Shown here in pieces: positions 7,380-13,086 of a stretch of 13,086 nucleotides of DNA. The stretch is from NCBI GenBank assembly GCA_049509915.1, contig JBEKZL010000306.1, positions 1 to 13,086 on the forward strand, written 5' to 3'. How positions within the stretch are numbered: the stretch's first letter is position 1; each line of letters starts with the position of its first letter. This DNA comes from JBEKYD01 sp049509915 (GTDB taxonomy: Bacteria > Acidobacteriota > Terriglobia > Bryobacterales > Bryobacteraceae). The notes beneath the pieces are model-generated. The model was not told the DNA's origin. It did no database searches and was given only the letters and a program-made list of their open reading frames with translations. The position numbers and the translations under genes were made by a program.

Positions 7380-7631
7380 ATCGCGCATCAATTCCCACTG
7401 TTCGCCATCGACATTCCTTCGAATGTCGGACAACTCGTCTCCCGTAGTTCGCGCAAACAGCGCCCCGACGCGCTCCGGTTGCGCATACGGAAGGTCCTTG
7501 AGCAGGAGCGCGTCGACAATCGAAAAGATGGCGGTGTTGGCGCCGACGGAAAGCGCCAGCGTGACCGTCACAGTCCCGGCAAAGGCGGGGTTGCGTCTGA
7601 GTTGACGGACGGCAGACTTGAGGAAGCGCAT
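7380..7631 (-). pseudogene. Truncated ADOP-family (MacB-like) ABC permease, N-terminal 84 residues
   Basis: From ATG at 7631 the minus strand encodes MRFLKSAVRQLRRNPAFAGT, a first transmembrane helix (VTVTLALSVGANTAIFSIVD) and ALLLKDLPY, then DGEQWELMRD. This is the characteristic start of the large 800-900-aa permeases very abundant in Acidobacteriota. After residue 84 the homology stops and the sequence becomes the DNA ligase fragment in another frame. The original frame runs on to 7149 as unrelated residues. AGGT lies 7 nt before the ATG. The gene is a 5' remnant, and a short membrane peptide could still be made. Confidence 0.65.
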
Positions 7632-7720
7632 AATTGTACCTGATACCAATACTGAAAATACCCGGCCGAGGTTCCCTCGGTCCGGCAAAAAATAACACGT
7701 GAACGAACCCACAAGGGTGA

Positions 7721-8008
7721 AGTCGGCCTCGACACTCACCCGGCAAACGCCGCACCTTCACCGTCAAGCCTCCATGGATTTGGGTCGGCGCGACGATTAG
7801 CCATAGGCTCTCGAACCTGACCGGGGCAGCGCCCATCCGTTACGGTTGCTCCCGATACGTGGGCATATCGGAAACCGACCCCGGCGATCTGCCGGGCCAC
7901 TTGGCCGTACAACGCAACGCCCTAGGCTACTAGAGTCCCGAGGTCGACATCGGCAGTTTCTCGGTGCCCCAGCCAAAAGGGCCGGCACGTGCGGCCGCCG
8001 ATTTTTGA
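7721..8008 (+). pseudogene. Coding-like relic of unknown family, one in-frame stop
   Basis: The plus-strand frame starting after TGA 7718-7720 stays open for 70 codons, meets one TAG at 7931-7933, then continues for 24 codons to TGA at 8006-8008. Third codon positions are strongly G/C, as in the real genes here, and the peptide (for example VGISETDPGDLPGHLAVQRN, then SPEVDIGSFSVPQPKG) looks natural. There is no suitable start codon. I do not recognise the family. Confidence 0.22.
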
Positions 8009-8105
8009 ACCGCGGCTTGGGAAAGAATACCCGTGCTGGCAAATTTTTCCCGATTTCGAACCGCCGCAGCCCCGGATGCCATTGTCACACAGCCACAAAG
8101 CCGTA

Positions 8106-8121
8106 TGGAGGGCGGCTTGCA
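8106..8121 (+). promoter_or_regulatory. Possible sigma-54 (-24/-12) promoter of the trehalose operon
   Basis: TGGAGGGCGGCTTGCA has GG and GC separated by exactly 10 nt and keeps the TGG and TTGCA ends of the sigma-54 consensus, although the CAC of the -24 element is not kept. It lies 35-50 nt upstream of the first gene. No convincing sigma-70 pair is seen nearby. No enhancer-binding protein gene is in the window. Confidence 0.28.
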
Positions 8122-8145
8122 CTGGCATTAGCGGCAAGAGTCCGC

Positions 8146-8155
8146 GGGGGGGAGG
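8146..8155 (+). promoter_or_regulatory. Ribosome binding site deciding the otsA start
   Basis: A purine tract of seven G followed by AGG directly abuts the ATG at 8156, which is too close for that start. GGAGG (8151-8155) is 6 nt from the in-frame GTG at 8162, a normal spacing. The true start is therefore probably GTG 8162, two codons inside the longest frame. Confidence 0.45.
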
Positions 8156-10456
8156 ATGCACGTGCATTTCGGCACACGGCTCAGTCTGTGTCTGGCTTTT
8201 GGCGTGGCCGCGGTTTCCCTGATTTTCGCGCTGTATCAGACCCATAGCGAGGCAAGGGGGCTGCGGCGGGAACTGGAGCGCCACGCCGTCGAACTGGCGC
8301 AGGGGATGGAAAAGCCGGCCGAGCCGCTGTTGGCCTCGCGCTCCCTGGGTGAGTTGCAGCGGATGGTGGAGCGCTTTCGCGAAGGTGGCGCCTCCGCCGC
8401 TGTCTATGACAGCAACGGCCGGGTGGTCGCCGCCACGCCAAACCTGGCGCCGGTATTGCGCGATAACCCTCCGGCAGTGGCGCACGTTGCGGAGCGGGGC
8501 GCGTCGTTAGCGACATATTTCCAGGCCGGCGCCGAGCCCATGCACGTCACCGCCATTCCGCTCAGGGGCGACCACGGCGTGCTGGGCGCGCTGGCCATAT
8601 ATCAGCGGACCGCATACATCGCCACCCAGGCGGCGGCCACCTGGAGACGCGTGCTGGCGGGCGTCGTGGTAGAAACCCTGCTCATCGTGTGCGTGACTCT
8701 GCTGATGCTGCGCTGGGGCCTCGGGCTCCCAGTTGCACGGCTGGCCGGATGGCTGCGGGACCTCCGAACCGGCGCGGCCTCGGCTGGCCCCGATCCGCCG
8801 TCGGGCCTCCCCAGGGAGGCCGTCTTTCTCCCGCTGCGGCACGAAGCGGAGCGTCTGGCTACTACATTAACCGCGGCGCGGGCGGCGGCCGACCGCGAAG
8901 CTCGCCTGCGCGACCGCGCCGAATCGCTGTGGACGCCAGAGCGTCTGCGTATCTCCACCGAGACCAGGTTAGGCGCCAGCCGCCTGGTCGCGGTCTCGAA
9001 TCGCGAGCCCTACGAACATTCCCGGCGTGGCGGCGCCATCGAGTGCTCGGTCCCGGCCAGCGGCCTGGTGACCGCGCTCGAGCCGGTCCTGCGCGCCTGC
9101 CATGGAACCTGGATCGCGCAAGGCACCGGCGACGCGGACCGGGAAACCGTGGACGAGCACGACCGCCTGGTGGTGCCCCCGGAACACCCCGAGTATACCC
9201 TGCGGCGGGTTTGGCTCACGCCCGAAGAAGAACGCGGTTTCTATTTCGGCTTCGCTAACGAAGGGCTCTGGCCTCTGTGCCACATCGCCCACACGCGACC
9301 GGTCTTCCGCGCGGAAGATTGGGAGGCGTATGAGGCCGTGAACCGCCGCTTCGCCGATGCGGTTCTGGAAGAGGTCGCGACGGAGGATCGTCCAGCCGTG
9401 CTGGTGCAGGATTATCACTTCGCGCTGGTGCCTAAGATGGTCAAGCAAGCTCGCCCCGATGCGCGCGTGGCGATCTTCTGGCACATTCCCTGGCCCAACC
9501 CCGAAGCGTTTTGCATTTGCCCCTGGCAGCGCGAGCTGCTCGACGGCCTGCTCGGTGCCGACCTGATCGGTTTCCACGTGCAGGCCCACTGCAACAATTT
9601 CCTCGAATCGGTGGACCGCGTACTGGAATCGCGTATCGACTGGGAGCGTTTCGCGGTCAACCGCGGCGGCCATCTAACCAGCGTGCATCCATTCCCGATC
9701 AGCGTGGCTCCCTCCAAGGACGGGTGGCCGGAGCCGGACCCGGAATCCATTTACACCGAACGCGCCGCCCTACTGGCGCAACACGGCGTGCGCGCGGCCA
9801 TGCTGGGTATCGGCGTGGACCGCGCCGATTACACCAAAGGACTGCCGGAACGTTTCCTGGCGCTGGAGCGCTTCTTCGAGAAGTACCCGCTCTATCGCGG
9901 CCAGTTCACCTTCGTCCAGGTGGCGGCGCCCAGCCGCACGCGCATCCGGCACTATCAGGACCTACTCGATACCGTCAAGGCCGAAGCCGAACGCATCAAC
10001 CGGCGTTTTCAAACCTCGGACTGGCGCCCCATCGTTTTGGTGGCTGAACATCGCAGCCATCGCGAGATCCTGCCCTACTACAGCGCTGCGGACCTTTGCC
10101 TGGTGACCTCGCTGCACGACGGCATGAACCTGGTTGCCAAGGAATACGTGGCGGCGCAAAGCCGGGAAACCGGCGCGCTGATCCTGAGCGTATTCGCTGG
10201 GGCGTCGCATGAGTTGGTGGATGCGCTCCATGTCAATCCGTATGACATCGAAGCGTCGGCCGGCATGATTCATCGCGCCTTGGAGATGCCGCCCGAGGAG
10301 CGCAGGGTGCGCATGGTCCGGATGCGCAACTATGTGCGCGAGCATAATATTTACCGCTGGGCCGGGAACCTGGTGGCGGAATTGGCGTCGGTCCGGCAGG
10401 AGAACCTGCCAGCCGAGCCAGCCCCGGCCCATGCGGCCGCCGAGGCCGCCAGATGA
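8156..10456 (+). CDS. otsA: Membrane-anchored trehalose-6-phosphate synthase (OtsA, GT20) with sensor-like N-terminus
   Basis: This enzyme makes trehalose-6-phosphate from UDP-glucose and glucose-6-phosphate. Of 766 residues, 280-745 are the GT20 catalytic part, about the size of a whole ordinary OtsA. Family residues are in place: R283 in SNREPYEH, D419 in VQDYH, H443 in FWHIPWP, R556 and K561 in GVDRADYTKG, D655 and E663 in HDGMNLVAKEYVAAQ. The first 275 residues are extra: TM1 at about 9-27, an extracytoplasmic cache-like domain (VYDSNGRVVAA near 83-93, VLGALAIYQ near 142-150), TM2 at about 166-185, a HAMP-like linker (GLPVARLAGWLRDL) and a helical stretch to 258. This is the layout of a sensor kinase input module, but the output is a sugar synthase. 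The start is probably GTG 8162. It overlaps otsB by 4 nt (ATGA). Confidence 0.92.
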   Translation: MHVHFGTRLSLCLAFGVAAVSLIFALYQTHSEARGLRRELERHAVELAQGMEKPAEPLLASRSLGELQRMVERFREGGASAAVYDSNGRVVAATPNLAPVLRDNPPAVAHVAERGASLATYFQAGAEPMHVTAIPLRGDHGVLGALAIYQRTAYIATQAAATWRRVLAGVVVETLLIVCVTLLMLRWGLGLPVARLAGWLRDLRTGAASAGPDPPSGLPREAVFLPLRHEAERLATTLTAARAAADREARLRDRAESLWTPERLRISTETRLGASRLVAVSNREPYEHSRRGGAIECSVPASGLVTALEPVLRACHGTWIAQGTGDADRETVDEHDRLVVPPEHPEYTLRRVWLTPEEERGFYFGFANEGLWPLCHIAHTRPVFRAEDWEAYEAVNRRFADAVLEEVATEDRPAVLVQDYHFALVPKMVKQARPDARVAIFWHIPWPNPEAFCICPWQRELLDGLLGADLIGFHVQAHCNNFLESVDRVLESRIDWERFAVNRGGHLTSVHPFPISVAPSKDGWPEPDPESIYTERAALLAQHGVRAAMLGIGVDRADYTKGLPERFLALERFFEKYPLYRGQFTFVQVAAPSRTRIRHYQDLLDTVKAEAERINRRFQTSDWRPIVLVAEHRSHREILPYYSAADLCLVTSLHDGMNLVAKEYVAAQSRETGALILSVFAGASHELVDALHVNPYDIEASAGMIHRALEMPPEERRVRMVRMRNYVREHNIYRWAGNLVAELASVRQENLPAEPAPAHAAAEAAR

Positions 10457-11214
10457 AACCCATTGAACCCCTGCTCGAACGTTGGATGGACGTGGCCGGA
10501 CGGATTCGAAGCGCGGCCTCTATCGTTTTGTTCACCGATTTCGATGGTACGCTGGCGCCTCTGGTGGCCAGGCCGGAGGACGCCCGCATCAGCCGCCCGA
10601 CGCGTGCGGCGCTGGTACGGCTAGCCGCCCATCCGCGCGTGCGCGTTTTCGTGATCAGCGGGCGCAAACGCGCGGACCTGGTAGCCCGGGTGGCCGCGCC
10701 CGGCGTGCCCTGCCTCGGCGCGTTCGGATGGGATAGCGGGGCCGAACGCCTCCCCGCGGCAACGCTGCGGCGGCTTCGTCAGGCGCGGCTGGAAGTCGCG
10801 GCGCGGTTGAATGGAACCCTGGGCGTACGCGTGGAAGACAAGGGCATGTCCTTCGCGCTCGATTATCGCGGCGCGGACTGCGAGACCGGGCGTCGCGCGC
10901 GCCAGGAGCTCGATGAGGTGCTGGCGCGGTTTCGCCTGCAAGCGGTCCCCGGCGATAGCGTGATGGAAGTGCTGCCGCGGGAGATTCGCGGCAAGGGCCA
11001 TGCGGCGCGCCGCTGGTGGTGGCGGCTCCATGCGCCTGACGCGCTCCCCATCTACCTCGGCAACGATGCCACCGACGAGCCGGCGTTTGAATCCCTGGCA
11101 GGCGGCATTACGGCGCGCGTGGGACGACGCGGCTCCACCCGTGCGCATTATTTCCTGCGCGGCCCGGCCGAGGTGGGACGATTTCTCGAAAGACTGGAAA
11201 AGGAGATACGATGA
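10453..11214 (+). CDS. otsB: Trehalose-6-phosphate phosphatase (OtsB, HAD superfamily)
   Basis: This 253-aa cytosolic phosphatase removes phosphate from trehalose-6-phosphate to release trehalose, completing the pathway started by the preceding gene. HAD motifs are visible: motif I FTDFDGTLAPL with nucleophile D29 and acid/base D31, motif II ISGR with S69, motif III lysine K181 in RGKGHA, and motif IV YLGNDATDEPAF with D205 and D208. The cap region (95-165) includes RVEDKGMSFALDYR, a typical OtsB segment. The length is normal. Start ATG 10453 overlaps the otsA stop as ATGA, with a weak GAGG 7 nt upstream, so translation is probably coupled to otsA. Its own stop overlaps the next gene in the same way. 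Confidence 0.92.
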   Translation: MKPIEPLLERWMDVAGRIRSAASIVLFTDFDGTLAPLVARPEDARISRPTRAALVRLAAHPRVRVFVISGRKRADLVARVAAPGVPCLGAFGWDSGAERLPAATLRRLRQARLEVAARLNGTLGVRVEDKGMSFALDYRGADCETGRRARQELDEVLARFRLQAVPGDSVMEVLPREIRGKGHAARRWWWRLHAPDALPIYLGNDATDEPAFESLAGGITARVGRRGSTRAHYFLRGPAEVGRFLERLEKEIR

Positions 11215-11861
11215 CTACCTCGCAAGGGTTTCAGTTCTACACCGCTGCCTATGTGGTGCGGATTAACAATCAGAGGGCGTGCACGCTGGCGGAAATGCGC
11301 GAGTGCCTGGACAGCGCCTCCGACGCATCCATTTTCTTTCACACCTTTCAGAGCCTGGGCCGCCATCATTTTCTGACCGAGGGTTTCTCCAGCGACTTCG
11401 CCGAATGGGTTCTGGCCGGGCTGAACCTCCGGGAACTGGCCGAAAGGGTGGGCGGCATCGACATACGCGACTACGTGGAACTGGCCGAGCTGCGCGGCGA
11501 TCTCAGCCGCATGATGGGGGAATATTGCGAAGCTCATCCGCGCGAGGCGCGGATATCCGCCTTCGAGCCGTTTCATTTCTGCGAGGGCGCCGAAGTCACC
11601 GTACCGTTGGGGGCGCCGGTGGTTTCGCTGCAAGAGTTCGAGCGGGGTTTGAAGAGCTTGAGCCATGCCTCGCTCTATTACCATTTCCTGGCCTCGCGGC
11701 TGCGGCTGCGTCTCAACACCAACGATTTTTCCCATTGGCTCGAAACCCTGGGCCTCAACGCGCTGGCCCGCCGCATCAATGCCATTGACATATACACCAA
11801 CACACTCGACACCGCGCGCGACGCCATGGTCCGCCTGATCGATTGGGAGGTGGCGCAATGA
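11211..11861 (+). CDS. DUF5752-family protein, an internal tandem duplication
   Basis: This 216-aa soluble protein has no signal peptide or membrane segment. It fits the DUF5752 family, a group of unknown function that I associate with trehalose gene clusters. It is a tandem repeat: residues 7-88 (FQFYTAAYVVRI, TLAEMRECLDSASDASIFFH, SDFAEWVLAGLNLRELAERV, GGIDIRDY) align with residues 121-196 (FHFCEGAEVTVPLG, SLQEFERGLKSLSHASLYYH, NDFSHWLETLGLNALARRIN, AIDIYTN). AGGAG at 11201-11205 gives a strong ribosome binding site 5 nt before the ATG. The gene overlaps otsB and treT by 4 nt each. No catalytic motif is evident; a scaffolding or regulatory role with the two trehalose enzymes is an inference from the gene order. 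Confidence 0.8.
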   Translation: MTTSQGFQFYTAAYVVRINNQRACTLAEMRECLDSASDASIFFHTFQSLGRHHFLTEGFSSDFAEWVLAGLNLRELAERVGGIDIRDYVELAELRGDLSRMMGEYCEAHPREARISAFEPFHFCEGAEVTVPLGAPVVSLQEFERGLKSLSHASLYYHFLASRLRLRLNTNDFSHWLETLGLNALARRINAIDIYTNTLDTARDAMVRLIDWEVAQ

Positions 11862-13084
11862 CCGGCATGGAGCTCGAAAACGAAGCGGTCACGCTGGATC
11901 GCTACGTCCCGCTGCTGGGGCGGGAAGTGGAGGAGTTACGTGCGTTGGCGGCGCGGCTCAAAGGCCGCCGGGTTCTGATGGTGAACTCCACCCGGGCGGG
12001 CGGCGGCGTGGCGGAAATGCTGAACCGCATCGTGCCGCTGCTGGCGGACCTGGGCCTGTGCTCACGCTGGGAAACCATGGCCGGAGATAAGGAATTCTTC
12101 GAGGTCACCAAGGCCTTCCACAATGCCCTGCAAGGGGCGCCGGTGCCGCTCCCCGCTGGGGCATTCGACATTTTCCGCGCCTACACGGCATCGAACCTGG
12201 CGCGCCTCGACCTCGATTCCGACGAGGTGGTGATTCACGATCCGCAGCCCGCCGGCCTGATCGGCGGACGCCGCCAGGGCGCGGCCCATTGGACCTGGCG
12301 CTGCCACATCGATCTGTCCCGGCCCAGCTCCGAAGTCTGGCAATTCCTGGAGCCATGGATATCGCAATACGACGCGTCCATTTTTTCGTCGCCCGAATTC
12401 GCGCAGCGGCTGCCGATTTCGCAGTACCTGTTCTACCCTTCCATCGATCCCCTGTCGGAGAAGAACCGGCCGCTTGATCCGGCTTTTGTGCAGTCCGTGC
12501 TGCACCGCTTCGGAATCGATCCCGGGCGGCCCATCCTGACCCAGATTTCGCGCTTCGACCGCTGGAAGGACCCGCTCGGAGTGGTGCGCGCCTATCGCCT
12601 GGTGAAGCGCTACTTCGATTGCCAACTGGTGCTGGCGGGCGGCGGCGCCGACGACGATCCGGAAGGCGCGGCGGTGCTGGAGCAGACGCGCCAGGAGGCC
12701 GCCGCCGATCCGGACATTCACATTCTGGAGCTGCCGGCCTCGGCCCCGCTCGAAGTCAACGCCCTGCAACGCGCCTCCACCGTGGTGCTACAGAAAAGTT
12801 TGCGCGAGGGCTTCGGATTGACGGTGGCCGAAGCCCTGTGGAAGAAGCGCCCGGTGGTCGCCTCCGCCGTGGGCGGTATCCCCACCCAGGTCATCCACAA
12901 ACGCACCGGCCTGTTGGCCCATTCGGTGGAAGGAACCGCCTACCAGGTGCGCTACTTGCTGTCGCACCCGGAAATCGCCGCGCGGCTGGGAGAGATGGGC
13001 CATGAGCACGTGCGCGAGCAGTTCCTGATCACCGGGAACGTGAAGAGATACCTCACCCTGTTTCTGCTGCAACGGAAAGCGTGA
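11858..13084 (+). CDS. treT: TreT-like trehalose synthase (GT4 glycosyltransferase)
   Basis: GT4, GT-B-fold glycosyltransferase of 408 aa. It resembles TreT, which joins the glucose of an NDP-glucose to free glucose to give trehalose, reversibly. Features from the ATG at 11858: N-domain glycine loop VNSTRAGGGVAEML (about 43-56), VIHDPQPAG (125-133), HIDLSRPSSEVW (150-161), donor-domain entry SRFDRWKDP (231-239), and the retaining EX7E motif with E317 and E325 in KSLREGFGLTVAEAL. The frame can extend to a TTG at 11843, but ATG 11858 has GGGAGG 7 nt upstream (11845-11850) and overlaps the previous stop as ATGA, so I chose it. Related GT4 enzymes use other acceptors, so the trehalose assignment rests on sequence resemblance plus the operon. 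It is complete in the window. Confidence 0.82.
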   Translation: MTGMELENEAVTLDRYVPLLGREVEELRALAARLKGRRVLMVNSTRAGGGVAEMLNRIVPLLADLGLCSRWETMAGDKEFFEVTKAFHNALQGAPVPLPAGAFDIFRAYTASNLARLDLDSDEVVIHDPQPAGLIGGRRQGAAHWTWRCHIDLSRPSSEVWQFLEPWISQYDASIFSSPEFAQRLPISQYLFYPSIDPLSEKNRPLDPAFVQSVLHRFGIDPGRPILTQISRFDRWKDPLGVVRAYRLVKRYFDCQLVLAGGGADDDPEGAAVLEQTRQEAAADPDIHILELPASAPLEVNALQRASTVVLQKSLREGFGLTVAEALWKKRPVVASAVGGIPTQVIHKRTGLLAHSVEGTAYQVRYLLSHPEIAARLGEMGHEHVREQFLITGNVKRYLTLFLLQRKA

Positions 13085-13086
13085 TG
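13084..13086 (+). CDS. Start codon of a further operon gene, cut by the window edge
   Basis: The treT stop TGA (13082-13084) overlaps an ATG at 13084-13086 by one base, giving TGATG. This continues the overlapping-gene pattern of the operon and suggests a fifth, co-translated gene. Nothing of its product can be seen. Confidence 0.4.

Larger units (their letters stand above)
7632..8155. other. Gene-poor spacer before the trehalose operon
   Basis: This holds no intact gene on either strand. It contains a hairpin-forming repeat CCGAGG-TTC-CCTCGG at 7666-7680 just upstream of the ADOP remnant, a coding-like relic at 7721-8008, and the likely promoter region of the trehalose operon. No tRNA or riboswitch was recognised. 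Confidence 0.5.

Noticed and set aside
8969..9673. 234-codon minus-strand open frame opposite otsA
   Set aside because: It lies over the catalytic core of OtsA and has no recognisable motif.
11148..11858. 236-codon minus-strand open frame opposite the DUF5752 gene
   Set aside because: It mirrors a real gene with strong overlaps and ribosome sites. Its composition reflects GC-rich antisense codons and no domain is recognisable.
12062..12769. 235-codon minus-strand open frame opposite treT
   Set aside because: It is antisense to a well-supported GT4 gene, with no ribosome site or family signature.
1..13086. CRISPR array, tRNA, rRNA or riboswitch
   Set aside because: No regularly spaced repeats, cloverleaf-like sequences, rRNA signatures or known riboswitch motifs were seen on reading both strands.

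Overview
The window looks like a chromosomal segment of a GC-rich Acidobacteriota, probably of the Solibacter/Bryobacter kind. The evidence is indirect: the N-terminus of an ADOP-type ABC permease, a relic of a CehA/McbA-type metallohydrolase, a large secreted TIM-barrel protein and many decayed gene fragments are all common in that group. There is no rRNA or other taxonomic marker, so this assignment is an inference.

Layout. 1-134 is the C-terminal end of an unrecognised plus-strand gene. 167-597 (minus) is a small gene with a strong ribosome binding site and a Gly-rich nucleotide-binding motif, broken by a frameshift near 540. 805-2531 is an ISAzo13-type transposase split over two frames at a perfect A-AAA-AAA slippery heptamer. 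2551-3180 holds decayed genes: a CehA/McbA-type N-terminal domain (minus) and a toastrack/LiaF-like fragment (plus). 3161-4114 (minus) is an intact ketopantoate reductase (PanE/ApbA). 4115-4882 has no intact gene. 4883-7189 encodes a 768-aa secreted glycoside-hydrolase-like protein. 7202-7631 (minus) is a chimeric relic in which an ADOP permease N-terminus abuts a fragment of an ATP-dependent DNA ligase that contains the KxDG adenylation motif. 7632-8155 is gene-poor, with a coding-like relic and a possible sigma-54 promoter.

8156-13084 is the most coherent part. It is a tightly packed four-gene trehalose operon: a membrane-anchored trehalose-6-phosphate synthase (OtsA with two TM segments, a cache-like domain and a HAMP-like linker), a trehalose-6-phosphate phosphatase (OtsB), a DUF5752-family protein that is an internal tandem duplication, and a TreT-like trehalose glycosyltransferase. 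All three internal junctions are 4-nt ATGA overlaps, and a fifth start codon overlaps the treT stop at the window edge, so the operon probably continues. OtsA/OtsB make trehalose from UDP-glucose and glucose-6-phosphate. TreT-type enzymes join an NDP-glucose to glucose, or run in reverse. The cluster therefore carries two trehalose routes, with an uncharacterised protein between them and a sensor-like membrane module fused to the first enzyme. This is the best candidate for an under-described system in the window.
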